Shown: in pieces, positions 8,255 through 17,446 of the stretch | Numbering within the stretch: the first letter of the stretch is position 1 | Layout: each line of letters begins with the position of its first letter | NCBI GenBank assembly: GCA_016841205.1 | Contig: JAENZP010000003.1 | Location: forward strand, 124,001 to 188,000 | Source of the DNA: Desulfoscipio geothermicus | GTDB lineage: Bacteria; Bacillota; Desulfotomaculia; Desulfotomaculales; Desulfallaceae | Length of the DNA stretch: 64,000 nt | Reading direction: 5' to 3' | The notes under the pieces: model-generated | The model's input: the letters and a program-made list of their open reading frames with translations, nothing else | Told to the model about the DNA's origin: nothing | Database searches by the model: none | Program-made: the position numbers and the translations under genes

Positions 8255-8959
8255 ATGCTTTGCGTGGAAAATCTACACTATTCGTACGGTGCCATTAATG
8301 CATTAAGCGGTATCTCCTTTCAGGTTAATGAAGGGGAAATTGTAGCTCTTATTGGTGCAAACGGAGCGGGGAAGAGCACCACCTTACTCAATATTGCTGG
8401 CTTGCTGCACCCGCAAAGCGGCCTCATTAAATACCAGGGCAAAGATATTAGTAAATTGCCGCCACATAAAGTGGTAGAAGCGGGTATATCACTGGTGCCT
8501 GAGGGAAGAAGGGTTTTTTCCCGCATGACTGTACTCGAAAACCTGGAAATGGGTGCTTATCTCAAAAAAAACAGAGCAGAAATAAAGGAATCAATTGAAA
8601 ATGTTTTTGACCGCTTTACACGGCTTAAAGAGAGAAGAACTCAGCTGGCGGGCACACTTAGCGGCGGGGAGCAGCAAATGCTGGCCATTGGCCGGGCGCT
8701 AATGTCCAAACCCAAATTGCTGCTCATGGACGAGCCTTCTATGGGACTAGCCCCCATGCTGGTACAGGATATATTTACCATAGCTAAAGAGATTAACCAA
8801 TCGGGCACTACAATTTTACTGGTTGAGCAAAATGCTTACATGGCCTTATCCGTTGCCCACCATGCTTATGTTTTGGAAACCGGAGCCATCGTACTACAAG
8901 GTACAGCTGAAGAAATGGCCAACAATCCAGAAGTTAAGAAAGCCTACCTGGGCGAGTGA
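8255..8959 (+). CDS. livF: Branched-chain amino acid ABC transporter ATPase LivF
   Basis: 234 residues, ATG start with an AAGGAAG site inside the end of livG. Walker A GANGAGKST, signature LSGGEQQMLAIGRAL, Walker B LLLMDEPSMGLAP, and switch region ILLVEQNA with Gln-Asn in place of His-Asp, which is normal for LivF. Last gene of the liv operon and followed by a terminator. Confidence 0.93.
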   Translation: MLCVENLHYSYGAINALSGISFQVNEGEIVALIGANGAGKSTTLLNIAGLLHPQSGLIKYQGKDISKLPPHKVVEAGISLVPEGRRVFSRMTVLENLEMGAYLKKNRAEIKESIENVFDRFTRLKERRTQLAGTLSGGEQQMLAIGRALMSKPKLLLMDEPSMGLAPMLVQDIFTIAKEINQSGTTILLVEQNAYMALSVAHHAYVLETGAIVLQGTAEEMANNPEVKKAYLGE

Positions 8960-8977
8960 TACATTCAATGATTTAAC

Positions 8978-9001
8978 GCGGATGTCAATCCGCTTATTTT
9001 T
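8978..9001 (+). terminator. Terminator of the liv operon
   Basis: GCGGAT/ATCCGC stem with GTCA loop followed by TTATTTTTG, 18 nt after the livF stop. Confidence 0.8.
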
Positions 9002-9091
9002 GTAACACTCATCAATGTGAAACCTTGCCAGCCATGCCAACTATGATAATCCATTTTACATTTGGATACAATATTGCTGCTAGCTATATCA

Positions 9092-9120
9092 TTGACAATA
9101 TATTAAAGTTAAGATACTAT
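9092..9120 (+). promoter_or_regulatory. Sigma-A promoter of trxB
   Basis: TTGACA (9092-9097), 17-nt spacer, TACTAT (9115-9120). Lies 33 nt before the trxB start, so the leader is short. Confidence 0.8.
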
Positions 9121-9152
9121 ACTTTAAAAATTTACCATTGGAGGTAATAAAA

Positions 9153-10079
9153 TTGAGTCTATATGATGTAACGATCATCGGCGGCGGCCCGGCCGGATTG
9201 ACCGCGGGAATATACGCTGCCAGGGCTGCATTAAAAACATTGCTACTGGAAATGGGTATGCCGGGAGGACTGGCTGCCAGCACTGAATTTATTGAAAATT
9301 ATCCGGGATTTGCCAAAGGTGTGGGTGGCCCCGAATTAATGATGCAGATGGATGCTCAGGCACGCAGGTTCGGCACGGAGATGCAATCGGCTACTGCTGA
9401 ATCGATAGAAGCAGGAGAAGACTATTTTACTATCAATACCGATGAAGGAGTCATTACTACCAAAACCGTTATCCTGGCCACCGGTGCTCAGCCGCAAAAA
9501 TTAAATGTTCCGGGTGAAGAAGAATTCCACGGCCGCGGTGTTTCCTATTGCGCCACCTGTGACGGTGCCTTTTTTAAAGATAAGGAAGTTGCCGTGGTTG
9601 GCGGCGGTGACTCGGCGATTGAGGAAGCCCTCTACTTAACCAAATTCGCCAGCAAAGTGCACATCATTCACCGCCGTGGTGAATTAAGGGCAACGAAAAT
9701 CTTGCAGCGCCGGGCGATGGATAATCAAAAAATCATTTTGCACTGGAATAGCGTAGTGGAAAAGGTTTCGGGCGAAGCAACCGTTAATGAAATTACTGTT
9801 AAGGATGTCCACAGTGAAGAAACCAGGCCACTAGCTGTGAATGGTATTTTTGTTTACGTCGGTACTCGACCGGTATCCGATCTGGTAGCGGAGTTGATTG
9901 AACTAGATGAGCAAGGCTATATCATAGCTGACGAAAATATGCATACCTCCAGACAAGGCATTTTTGCCGCCGGTGACATTAGGCAAAAAATCCTTCGCCA
10001 GGTGGTCACCGCTGTAGCCGATGGTGCTTTAGCCGCTGTCTCAGCAGAGAAATATATTGAAAACCACAAAAAAAGCTAG
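9153..10079 (+). CDS. trxB: Thioredoxin reductase (NADPH, FAD)
   Basis: 308 residues. Start TTG 9153 follows GGAGGT (9140-9145). FAD-binding GGGPAG near residue 10, redox-active pair C133/C136 in CATCDG, NADPH-binding GGGDSA at 150-155 and HRR 173-175, which contacts the NADPH 2'-phosphate. C-terminal FAD motif IFAAGDIR is followed by the helix that closes the site. It reduces thioredoxin in the cytoplasm. No trxA lies next to it. It is a single-gene unit with its own promoter and terminator. Confidence 0.92.
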   Translation: MSLYDVTIIGGGPAGLTAGIYAARAALKTLLLEMGMPGGLAASTEFIENYPGFAKGVGGPELMMQMDAQARRFGTEMQSATAESIEAGEDYFTINTDEGVITTKTVILATGAQPQKLNVPGEEEFHGRGVSYCATCDGAFFKDKEVAVVGGGDSAIEEALYLTKFASKVHIIHRRGELRATKILQRRAMDNQKIILHWNSVVEKVSGEATVNEITVKDVHSEETRPLAVNGIFVYVGTRPVSDLVAELIELDEQGYIIADENMHTSRQGIFAAGDIRQKILRQVVTAVADGALAAVSAEKYIENHKKS

Positions 10080-10106
10080 CGCTATCCATTGATTCAGTAT
10101 CCACAC

Positions 10107-10131
10107 CCTCTCAATTACTGGGAGGCTTTTT
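10107..10131 (+). terminator. Terminator of trxB
   Basis: CCTCTC/GGGAGG stem (one G-T pair), 7-nt loop, then CTTTTTAT. Confidence 0.65.
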
Positions 10132-10253
10132 ATTTGAAGATATAGCTATTTCAACAGGATTTCGACTTTTGGCGGCGAAATGTTTTAATATAAATACACA
10201 TTTTTTATATCAGACCCGTTTGCTCTGATTATACCAAGCATGGAGAGATAGTT

Positions 10254-10529
10254 ATGAATCAAAATAATATAAATATGTACGATCCAGCTATAGACGTAAA
10301 AACCATCTTGACCCATTTACAGCAATTAATCGATCAATTACAAAAAACAAAATTCGATCCCCCGGATAATAATTATGCCTCTTATTTACACGGACAGATT
10401 TACGGTATCGCTCTGGCCTTGCGTCTGCTTTACCCAGGACCCGGCAACTGGGGGGAAAGAGCGGCCTTGCTAATCAGGCCTGTGCTTACCGAACACCAAT
10501 GTGATTGTCTGGAAAATCCAAATAACTAA
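10254..10529 (+). CDS. Hypothetical protein, 91 residues
   Basis: ATG start with GGAGAGA upstream. The protein is soluble, with an amphipathic helix (DVKTILTHLQQLIDQLQKT), a central GQIYGIALALRLLYPGPGNW segment and a C-terminal pair of cysteines (CDC). No family recognised. It converges with the 281-residue gene on the other strand with only 3 nt between their stop codons. Confidence 0.6.
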   Translation: MNQNNINMYDPAIDVKTILTHLQQLIDQLQKTKFDPPDNNYASYLHGQIYGIALALRLLYPGPGNWGERAALLIRPVLTEHQCDCLENPNN

Positions 10530-10532
10530 TGT

Positions 10533-11378
10533 TTATGGCAACGTGGTAATTATTTCATCCGGAATGTAAATATCCTGGGCAAATGAATTATGGTTATCTT
10601 TAACCCACCTGCCCCGCCGCACATAAGCAGGCTGGTTGTTTATGTTTCTTATACCGGTGGTGTGAACCAGAACCGGGACATCATAATCCCGAACCAGCTG
10701 TTTAATTTCAGGATGATCTGACCACTTATGCAGCAGTGTTTCCGTTTCAGTCAATGTTTCTCCTACATATAAATATAATACACCTTGATAAAGCGTCTCG
10801 TTATCACCGGTCTTTGGTACCCGAAACATATCCCCGGAACCAACTAGCATATCTAAATCTACGCATATAATCATTGCTTTATTTCCCCGCCGCTTTGCCA
10901 TAAATATGCCTGCCACGCATAGCGGGACTTCGTAACCCTCAAAATTTTGCCAATCCGTAACTTTGGGGCTGGTAAAATCAACGTCATACCTTATTTGCGC
11001 ATAACCTGATGCTATACCTAGCTCATGAACAGTTTTCAAAGAAAGCTTGGCATCCTTTAGTTCATCAATCTTGGTCTGTAAACCGACACAATCTTTTAAC
11101 ACTTCAAGATCGGTTGCTATGGCTGCAGCAGCTAAAGAGTATGGTCCGGGCAAGCCTCCCCCGACAATTTCAAGGTCAATAGTTTCCTCCCTGGCTTTAT
11201 ACCATATTTTGGCGACATAAGCGATACCCAGCGCAGCAAAATCTATGTTTCTCCCAAAACCTCCTTTGCCGCACTGACTGTCCTTCATAACCTTCAGGTT
11301 TTCTTGCAGCCAATCTTGACCAAGTACTAACTCCAAATAATCAAGGGCATAGGCTAAATTTACTTTTTTATTCGACAC
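10533..11378 (-). CDS. Hypothetical protein, 281 residues
   Basis: GTG start with GGAGATG upstream. No signal peptide or clear transmembrane segment. Visible features are a Gly-rich turn (GGGLPGPYSLAAAAIATDLEVL), a DVPVLVHTTGIRN segment and several conserved-looking Tyr/Trp patches. I do not recognise the fold or a catalytic motif. It is divergent from the dinG gene, with about 70 nt between them that contain a 7-bp inverted repeat. Confidence 0.6.
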   Translation of the reverse strand: MSNKKVNLAYALDYLELVLGQDWLQENLKVMKDSQCGKGGFGRNIDFAALGIAYVAKIWYKAREETIDLEIVGGGLPGPYSLAAAAIATDLEVLKDCVGLQTKIDELKDAKLSLKTVHELGIASGYAQIRYDVDFTSPKVTDWQNFEGYEVPLCVAGIFMAKRRGNKAMIICVDLDMLVGSGDMFRVPKTGDNETLYQGVLYLYVGETLTETETLLHKWSDHPEIKQLVRDYDVPVLVHTTGIRNINNQPAYVRRGRWVKDNHNSFAQDIYIPDEIITTLP

Positions 11379-11446
11379 ATGATCATCTCCATCGTTTAAT
11401 ATGACCTATTGAGCAGGATAAAACAAGTACAGCAAGAATACTTGTA

Positions 11447-14290
11447 ATGCAAATACAAGTTATTGTGGGATGTGAAAGCTTTTTGAATTTTTCTTTAAAT
11501 TTTATAGCCTGTGACCTGGAAACCACAGGGCTTGACCCTCTAAATGATAAAATGATTGAAATAGCCTTAGTAAAAGTGATGGACGGCCAAATAAAGAACA
11601 CTTTTAGTACCCTGATAAATCCTGAGTGTAAAATACCACTAAAAATTCAGAGGCTGACCGGTATAAAGGATGAGCAGCTGGCTAACAGCCCGACGTTGGA
11701 ACAGGTTACCCCCGAGATACACCGTTTTATAGAACCATGCCCGTTGTTGGGACATAATATCGCTTTCGACCATTCTTTTTTGGTGGCTAAATTGGGCCAT
11801 TTACCATTTACCCAGTGTGTGGATACACTAGAACTGGCGCGTTTAATTATGCCCGGCGCACCCAGTCACAGCCTGTCCAATTTAGTACAATCGCTGCAAC
11901 TAGAGCAAAAACCCCTGCACCGGGCATTGGACGATGCCTTGACGGCCACTGAACTGTTCTTTAAATTGTTGGACCAAGTTGCAGATCTAGATCTTGATGT
12001 ACTCCTCCAGCTTTTGCCACTTTTACAACAAGGTCATTCCCCACTGGCGCACTTTTTTGAGTCTGTGATAAAAAACAAAATACAAACTATGCCAAGCGAA
12101 AAAATAAGTAAAGTTAAAGGCGTACCCGTTAAAGAACCAATTTATATTGACCACGCTACCGGTGAAGCCTTCCCAGGCATTCATGATCAAATGCAATATC
12201 AAATAGAGTACCTGCTAGGTCCTAGAAGTCCTCTGGAGCAGCTGATGACCAACTATCAGTTCCGCAAGGAACAGGTAAAAATGGCGGAGTCCGTTGCCCA
12301 AACTCTAGAGGAACAGAAGATATTATTAGTAGAAGCCGGTACCGGTACCGGCAAGTCCATTGCCTATATGCTGCCGGTATTACTCTGGGCAATACAGCAT
12401 GAAGAAAGGGCTGTCATTGCAACCAACACCATCAATCTACAAGAACAAATCTGGCATAAAGATATACCGCTGTTAAAAAGTTTGCTCGGACTGCCTTTTG
12501 AGGCGGCGCTGTTAAAAGGGCGCTCCAATTATATCTGTCTACGCAGGTTTATTAATTTAATCACCCATTCGGCAGCTTTAACGGCCAGTGAGTCAATGCT
12601 ATTGGCCCGCATTATCGTCTGGCTGCAGCATACTGACAGTGGCGATAAAACAGAACTGAACCTGTTTGGCCCGGATGATGAAACCTGGTTGCAATTATGC
12701 TCTGAAAGTGAAACCTGCCTGGGCAATGCCTGCCGATGGTGCAACCGGTATTGTTTTTTAACAAGAGCCAGGCGCAATGCAGAAAATGCCCACTTGGTAA
12801 TTATAAACCATTCACTACTATTCGCGGATATGGTCACTGAAATAAATATATTGCCACACCACGGCGCTCTAGTTATAGACGAAGCGCACAATATCGAGGA
12901 AACCGCTGCTAAACATCTGGGTAAAAAAGTTTCCCGAGCACAAATAATGCAATGGCTATCCATAGCAGGCAAAAATATAAAACAATTAAACAAACTGGCG
13001 CCACCCCAGGATGGTCACCGTTGGCTTGAGACCATTAAAAAAGCCGAAGAAGCAAGACACAAGTTGCAGGAAAGCATAAATACTTTTTTTTACCTGTTTA
13101 TTCAAACTATTCACAAATATCACCATCATCAAGGAAATTATCAAATCAGCGTACGTTTACACCGGGAAACCGGCCCGCTTGAGGAAATCGAAGCTGATTA
13201 CCAGAACATGCTTTATGAAATGCGGCATTTCATTGCTAAATTAAAAGCTATTATGGATTGGCTGGAAATATGGACAGTAACCAATAACGCCTGGGAAGAC
13301 AAACTGCAGGATATTACTATTAATATTAACTCCGGAAACGCTTACCTGGCTGACCTCGATTTCATCCTTAAATCACCGGAGGAGAATTATGTATGTTGGT
13401 TGGAGGCACCTAACCCAAGCGCACTGGAAAAAGAAAGCTACCAGTGTATTTTGCACGCCACACCGTTAGACATTAGCACAATACTGTATGAACAGCTATT
13501 TAATAAACCTAAAACCATAGTCCTTACATCTGCAACCCTCACGGTTAATAAAAAGTTTGATCACTTCATGCAGCAATGCGGGCTTAATAAATTTACAGAT
13601 AATGCTTTGCTCCAAATGATCACGGAGTCACCATTTAATTATGATCAGCAATGTTTGCTATGTGTTGTCAAAGATTTCCCTAATTTTAATGAAATTAATG
13701 CCAGTGATTATTTAGAAACTCTTATACATACCATTTATAAACTATCCGTCACCACAGAGGGAAGAACACTGGTGTTATTTACCTCACACAAACTACTGCG
13801 AGAAACGTACTATAGAATCAAACCACTTCTGGATGAAGTGGATATTTGTGTGCTGGGACAAAGTATAGATGGTGGCCGTACTAAATTGGTTAACGAGTTC
13901 CATCAAAATAAGCGTAGCGTGTTATTTGGAGCATTTAGTTTCTGGGAGGGTATAGACCTTCCGGGCAATGCCCTGGTAAATGTGATAATTGTTAAATTAC
14001 CCTTTGCACCGCCCAGTGACCCGGTACTAGAGGCACGCAGCGAAAAAATGGCCACACTTGGACAAAACAGCTTTTATAGGTTAAGCCTGCCCAACGCCGT
14101 GATTCGTTTTAAACAAGGGTTCGGTAGATTAATAAGAAGTGAGCAAGACAGGGGTGCGGTGGTCATTCTGGATAAGCGCATTATAGAAAAAAGATATGGA
14201 CGAATATTTTTAAACTCTTTGCCTATTAAATCACATATGCGGGGCAGTATTGATGAGATCAGGCAAAAATTAACTGCCTGGTTATCGTGA
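11447..14290 (+). CDS. dinG: DinG-family helicase with N-terminal DEDD exonuclease domain
   Basis: 947 residues. Residues 18-180 form a DnaQ-like 3'-5' exonuclease fold (ACDLETTGLDP, GHNIAFDHSFL, HRALDDALTA), as in Firmicutes DinG/YpvA-type proteins. The rest is an XPD-like superfamily 2 helicase: Walker A EAGTGTGKS, cysteines in CLGNACRWCNRYC for a possible Fe-S cluster, DEAH box, and C-terminal SFWEGIDLPG and RFKQGFGRLIR motifs. The start is uncertain: ATG 11447 has a poor ribosome site, and TTG 11483 (GGGATG upstream) would begin directly before the exonuclease domain. Likely acts in DNA repair. No LexA box was seen upstream. Confidence 0.88.
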   Translation: MQIQVIVGCESFLNFSLNFIACDLETTGLDPLNDKMIEIALVKVMDGQIKNTFSTLINPECKIPLKIQRLTGIKDEQLANSPTLEQVTPEIHRFIEPCPLLGHNIAFDHSFLVAKLGHLPFTQCVDTLELARLIMPGAPSHSLSNLVQSLQLEQKPLHRALDDALTATELFFKLLDQVADLDLDVLLQLLPLLQQGHSPLAHFFESVIKNKIQTMPSEKISKVKGVPVKEPIYIDHATGEAFPGIHDQMQYQIEYLLGPRSPLEQLMTNYQFRKEQVKMAESVAQTLEEQKILLVEAGTGTGKSIAYMLPVLLWAIQHEERAVIATNTINLQEQIWHKDIPLLKSLLGLPFEAALLKGRSNYICLRRFINLITHSAALTASESMLLARIIVWLQHTDSGDKTELNLFGPDDETWLQLCSESETCLGNACRWCNRYCFLTRARRNAENAHLVIINHSLLFADMVTEINILPHHGALVIDEAHNIEETAAKHLGKKVSRAQIMQWLSIAGKNIKQLNKLAPPQDGHRWLETIKKAEEARHKLQESINTFFYLFIQTIHKYHHHQGNYQISVRLHRETGPLEEIEADYQNMLYEMRHFIAKLKAIMDWLEIWTVTNNAWEDKLQDITININSGNAYLADLDFILKSPEENYVCWLEAPNPSALEKESYQCILHATPLDISTILYEQLFNKPKTIVLTSATLTVNKKFDHFMQQCGLNKFTDNALLQMITESPFNYDQQCLLCVVKDFPNFNEINASDYLETLIHTIYKLSVTTEGRTLVLFTSHKLLRETYYRIKPLLDEVDICVLGQSIDGGRTKLVNEFHQNKRSVLFGAFSFWEGIDLPGNALVNVIIVKLPFAPPSDPVLEARSEKMATLGQNSFYRLSLPNAVIRFKQGFGRLIRSEQDRGAVVILDKRIIEKRYGRIFLNSLPIKSHMRGSIDEIRQKLTAWLS

Positions 14291-14375
14291 ACTGTTTAAC
14301 TTTATATGCACATTAAAGACTCCTCATCAATAATATTAATATAGATAACAAAAACCGGTAAAGGAGATGAAAGTT

Positions 14376-14441
14376 TTGAAGGTCTATTATTTACGGCTTC
14401 CTAATTTTTTACGCAGCTGGCTAATGAAATTCATCAAATAA
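14376..14441 (+). CDS. spoVM: Stage V sporulation protein M (SpoVM)-like peptide, 21 residues
   Basis: A tiny frame with a strong ribosome site (AAGGAG, 9 nt from TTG 14376). The product reads MKVYYLRLPNFLRSWLMKFIK. It matches the SpoVM pattern MKFYTIKLPKFLG: Met-Lys, Tyr at 4, Leu-Pro at 8-9, Phe-Leu at 11-12, then a basic amphipathic helix. Pro9 is the residue needed in SpoVM for recognising the curved forespore membrane. It is five residues shorter than the Bacillus peptide. It sits alone after dinG and directly before a perfect terminator, as expected for an expressed small gene. The family call is by eye. Confidence 0.75.
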   Translation: MKVYYLRLPNFLRSWLMKFIK

Positions 14442-14449
14442 CGAAATAA

Positions 14450-14477
14450 GAGCAGGCTTTCCAGCCTGCTCCTTTTA
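14450..14477 (+). terminator. Terminator of the spoVM-like gene
   Basis: Perfect 9-bp stem GAGCAGGCT/AGCCTGCTC with loop TTCC followed by CTTTT, 8 nt after the stop codon. Confidence 0.85.
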
Positions 14478-14505
14478 CTAAAAATATCCATATCAATACA
14501 TACCA

Positions 14506-14910
14506 TCACCTGGATACACCAACGCCCAGTACACCTCCAACAGCACCGGCCAAACAGGAAATTATGGCTTTTTGCAGCACGACACCTGCTGCCGCAGTAG
14601 TGTGTAAAAGAAAATGTCCAATCAACCAGCCTAAAAACATAAATATCACGGCCACTCCAATACCATGCACCAAACCCTTATAACCTGCCCAACGGGCAGC
14701 CAAAACACTACCGGCAAAAATACTAATATAATAAAGTATACTTGATGTCAAAGGCAGTGTTTTCTCACCAAGGGATGTGGCATAGTAGGCAATGCCCAGC
14801 AAGGCGCTGCCTAACACGGTGATAATCAACGCCGCCAGCACCCCTTTTAAAATAGCATTTAAACTAAGCGGCGGATAAGTTGTTTTTTCATTTTTTAATA
14901 AGGTAACCAT
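14506..14910 (-). CDS. TIGR04086/YrzE-family membrane protein
   Basis: 134 residues, ATG start with AGGGAGGTG upstream. Four hydrophobic helices: roughly 21-43, 55-75, 80-103 and 110-131, with GY/GH loop residues and a C-terminal AGAVGGVLGVGV segment typical of the TIGR04086 family, common in spore-forming Firmicutes. Function unknown. The N-terminal 18 residues are cytoplasmic and basic. Confidence 0.75.
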   Translation of the reverse strand: MVTLLKNEKTTYPPLSLNAILKGVLAALIITVLGSALLGIAYYATSLGEKTLPLTSSILYYISIFAGSVLAARWAGYKGLVHGIGVAVIFMFLGWLIGHFLLHTTAAAGVVLQKAIISCLAGAVGGVLGVGVSR

Positions 14911-14973
14911 TTTATCTACACCTCCCTTTTACTGTAAATTTTATGTCATGATTAACTGAATATGCTTAAAAAG

Positions 14974-14999
14974 AAAAAAGCCGGTTTATTCGGCTTTTT
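14974..14999. terminator. Hairpin overlapping the end of a small minus-strand gene
   Basis: AAAAGCCG/CGGCTTTTT with a 7-nt loop. The TAA of the 45-codon gene (14986-14988) lies in the loop, so translation would run into the hairpin. T-runs exist in both directions. Confidence 0.7.
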
Positions 15000-15123
15000 C
15001 ATTGTTGTCGGTAAAATCATGCTCCCACTGTCCGTCCAAGTTTATTAGCGTTGCTGAACCAGTGGGTTCACTTACAAAATTATCACCTGTTTCTTTTGAA
15101 CTTTTATTCTTATTTTTTTCCAA
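14986..15123 (-). CDS. Small acidic hypothetical protein, 45 residues
   Basis: TTG start preceded by GGGGTGA. The N-terminus is Lys/Ser-rich (MEKNKNKSSKETGDN) and the C-terminus acidic (GQWEHDFTDNNEKAE). No signal, helix or motif known to me. Support comes from the ribosome site, the terminator directly at its 3' end and coding-like composition. Could be a conserved small protein of unknown role. Confidence 0.45.
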   Translation of the reverse strand: MEKNKNKSSKETGDNFVSEPTGSATLINLDGQWEHDFTDNNEKAE

Positions 15124-15286
15124 GTTAAGTCACCCCATTTTTTATTATGCATAAAAAAGTAAATTAAATACCATAAAGTAATGGCATCAATGTTTTTTAT
15201 AATATTACTATATTTTAACATTTTTATGGAAGGATATGGTGTTTATTCATCGAAGTTATTATTAGATTATAAGGGGGTGTTTATTA

Positions 15287-16363
15287 ATGGATGGAAGCAT
15301 TAAAAACATGAGAAATATTCATATTGGCGTTCAGGTACTTTATAGTCTGGCTGTGATCATGGAAAAAATAGGTTCCCTTACTAATGCCCTAAGCATAATA
15401 AAACGGGCTATAACCAATGCCCCTAATAACCAAAAGCTGTATTTACATGCCAGCCGCCTTTACTTGAAAAAGGGACAGGTGGACAAAGCGGTCATTTATT
15501 GGAAAAAGGCAGCAGGACAGGAGAATCTAGGTATTCTTCTATATTGTCTAAATAGTAGTTTTAAGAAAAAGCTGCGCACAGGGCATCAAGACTATCCTTA
15601 CTGGAGGTTCCAGCAACGAGAGGGAAAAGATAGCAATGGCTATAATACTACAAATTTGAATAATACTGGCTTGGAGCTGCTGGAAAGAGATTGCATGCAC
15701 GCTGCATTAACAGTTTTCTTGCAGGACTTGAAGGAGAGCGAGGGCGATGCCGGTTTATACTACAATATCGGGTATACCCTCAGTAAATTAAATAGGCACA
15801 TCGAAGCACTGGAATTTTACAAAAAAGCGCAAAGTAGGGGACTTAATAACGTGGAGCTTTTAAATAATAAAGGATACAGTTTATTCTTGCTTAAGCGGTT
15901 TGAAGAAGCACAAACTTGCTATGAATTAGCCCGCTGTTTAGCCCCCCATGACTATACTATTTTAAACAATATAGCAGCTTGCTATATAAAAACAAACCAG
16001 CCTGATAAAGCCGTTAACTACTATAAAAGTGCTGCTCAAAACTATCCCGGAGATGCCACCCTGGAAAACAATTTAGCTATGTGTCTGGAAGCCACCGGTC
16101 AAAAAGATGAGGCTGTTAGACACTATGATTTAGCGTTACAATGGGAGAAAAAAGAAGAACTTAAAAAAATGATTACCTTAAATAAAATAAAATGCTTTAT
16201 TACCCTGCAAAGATATCAAGAGGCGTTGGTTCTTTGTGACGGTTTGCCTGATAAAAACTCGGATTATGAATTGTGGAGCATAAGAGGTGAAATGCTAAGT
16301 AAGCTGGGCAAAATTACCGAAGCCACAGAAAGCTATAGAAAAGCTTTTGGTTTAACCACTTAA
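15287..16363 (+). CDS. TPR-repeat protein
   Basis: 358 residues, ATG with AGGGGGTG upstream. Contains about seven tetratricopeptide repeats between residues 15 and 355, recognisable by the W/Y-G-A-P spacing (GLYYNIGYTLSKLNRHIEALEFYKKA, ELLNNKGYSLFLLKRFEEAQTCYELA, TILNNIAACYIKTNQPDKAVNYYKSA). No signal peptide or enzyme domain, so a cytoplasmic scaffold or adaptor is likely. Partner unknown. It is a single-gene unit ending at a terminator. Confidence 0.85.
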   Translation: MDGSIKNMRNIHIGVQVLYSLAVIMEKIGSLTNALSIIKRAITNAPNNQKLYLHASRLYLKKGQVDKAVIYWKKAAGQENLGILLYCLNSSFKKKLRTGHQDYPYWRFQQREGKDSNGYNTTNLNNTGLELLERDCMHAALTVFLQDLKESEGDAGLYYNIGYTLSKLNRHIEALEFYKKAQSRGLNNVELLNNKGYSLFLLKRFEEAQTCYELARCLAPHDYTILNNIAACYIKTNQPDKAVNYYKSAAQNYPGDATLENNLAMCLEATGQKDEAVRHYDLALQWEKKEELKKMITLNKIKCFITLQRYQEALVLCDGLPDKNSDYELWSIRGEMLSKLGKITEATESYRKAFGLTT

Positions 16364-16408
16364 GTTGTTATTTTTGCGAAACCAGACAATATTTACACGA
16401 AAAAGATT

Positions 16409-16437
16409 CCGGCTATTATATAGCGGGTCTTTTTTTA
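16409..16437 (+). terminator. Terminator of the TPR gene
   Basis: Stem CCGGCTAT/ATAGCGGG (one mismatch) with TAT loop and a seven-T run. The following 230 nt up to folE hold no gene that I can see. Confidence 0.7.
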
Positions 16438-16666
16438 TACTAGTTAGAAGGACGAAATCGAAATATGGCGAACTATTTTAAGATGTTTGAGTATGAGCAA
16501 TAATAAATCTTTAAGGAAACCATATTTTTAATGATGTTTTGTTTATCTACCTTGCAACGCCAAGCAAGTCTAACTATAGTTTATTGCCTACCAGAAAATT
16601 TCCTGGTTGTTCCCAAACCATGTTGTAATGAACACACTAAATAATAGAAAGAAAGGGGAAATTATA

Positions 16667-17227
16667 TTGGTAGATATGGAAAAAATAGAATTAGCTGTAC
16701 ACATGATTCTTGAAGCTATCGGCGAAGATCCGGACAGGGAAGGTTTAAAGGGAACCCCGGGCAGGGTAGCCCGCATGTATAATGAAATTTTTTCCGGGCT
16801 CAGGGAAGACCCGGAAATGCACCTGGATAGAGTGTTTTCTGAAGAACATGATGAAATGGTGCTGGTAAAAGATATACCTATTTATTCCATGTGCGAACAC
16901 CATCTATTACCATTTTATGGCAGAGCACATGTGGCGTACATTCCCCGCAAGGGCAATATTACCGGGCTTTCCAAATTAGTACGAGTTGTAGAGGGTTTTG
17001 CCAAACGCCCGCAGCTTCAGGAAAGACTAACCTCCCAAATAGCTAATACTATTATGAGAAAATTAAATCCACACGGGGTATTAGTAGTAATTGAAGCGGA
17101 ACACATGTGCATGACCATGCGAGGCATACACAAGCCTGGCTCAAAAACTCTTACATCGGCGGTACGTGGTGTATTCCAGCGTAACGAGGCCACAAGGGCG
17201 GAAGCTTTTTCATTAATCAGGAAATAA
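16667..17227 (+). CDS. folE: GTP cyclohydrolase I
   Basis: 186 residues. Converts GTP to dihydroneopterin triphosphate, the first step of folate synthesis. Start TTG 16667 follows AAGGGG by 8 nt; an ATG three codons later is too distant. Family motifs: [14 protein letters not shown], zinc ligands C76, H79 (SMCEHH) and C148 (EHMCM), [23 protein letters not shown], and TSAVRG at the end. First gene of an apparent three-gene transcript with the DUF4264 gene and surE, with gaps of about 15 nt. Other folate genes are not in the window. Confidence 0.95.
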   Translation: MVDMEKIELAVHMILEAIGEDPDREGLKGTPGRVARMYNEIFSGLREDPEMHLDRVFSEEHDEMVLVKDIPIYSMCEHHLLPFYGRAHVAYIPRKGNITGLSKLVRVVEGFAKRPQLQERLTSQIANTIMRKLNPHGVLVVIEAEHMCMTMRGIHKPGSKTLTSAVRGVFQRNEATRAEAFSLIRK

Positions 17228-17242
17228 TAGGGGGGGAGTATT

Positions 17243-17428
17243 ATGGAGCATGCTGATACAGGCTCTGGTAAACTCGAATTAATTGCCTTTAAATCGTTCT
17301 CTATGTATGAAGATATGTATAAAGTAATAGACTTTTTAAATAAAAACTTAAAAGACAAAAAAATTATGTTCGGCCTGACCAAAAATAGCGAGGAAAACAA
17401 CTTGACTATAACAATATATGAGTTCTGA
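17243..17428 (+). CDS. DUF4264 (YpmA-like) small protein
   Basis: 61 residues, ATG after a GGGGGGGAG ribosome site. The segment YKVIDFLNKNLKDKKIMFGL followed by a beta strand (NLTITIYEF) matches the small DUF4264/YpmA family of Firmicutes; function unknown. Lies between folE and surE in the same transcript. Confidence 0.7.
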   Translation: MEHADTGSGKLELIAFKSFSMYEDMYKVIDFLNKNLKDKKIMFGLTKNSEENNLTITIYEF

Positions 17429-17446
17429 ACCTTACGGAGGATTATG

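Noticed and set aside
11424-11446. LexA box in front of dinG
   Set aside because: The repeat is ACAAGTA/TACTTGT and lacks the CGAAC/GTTC half sites.
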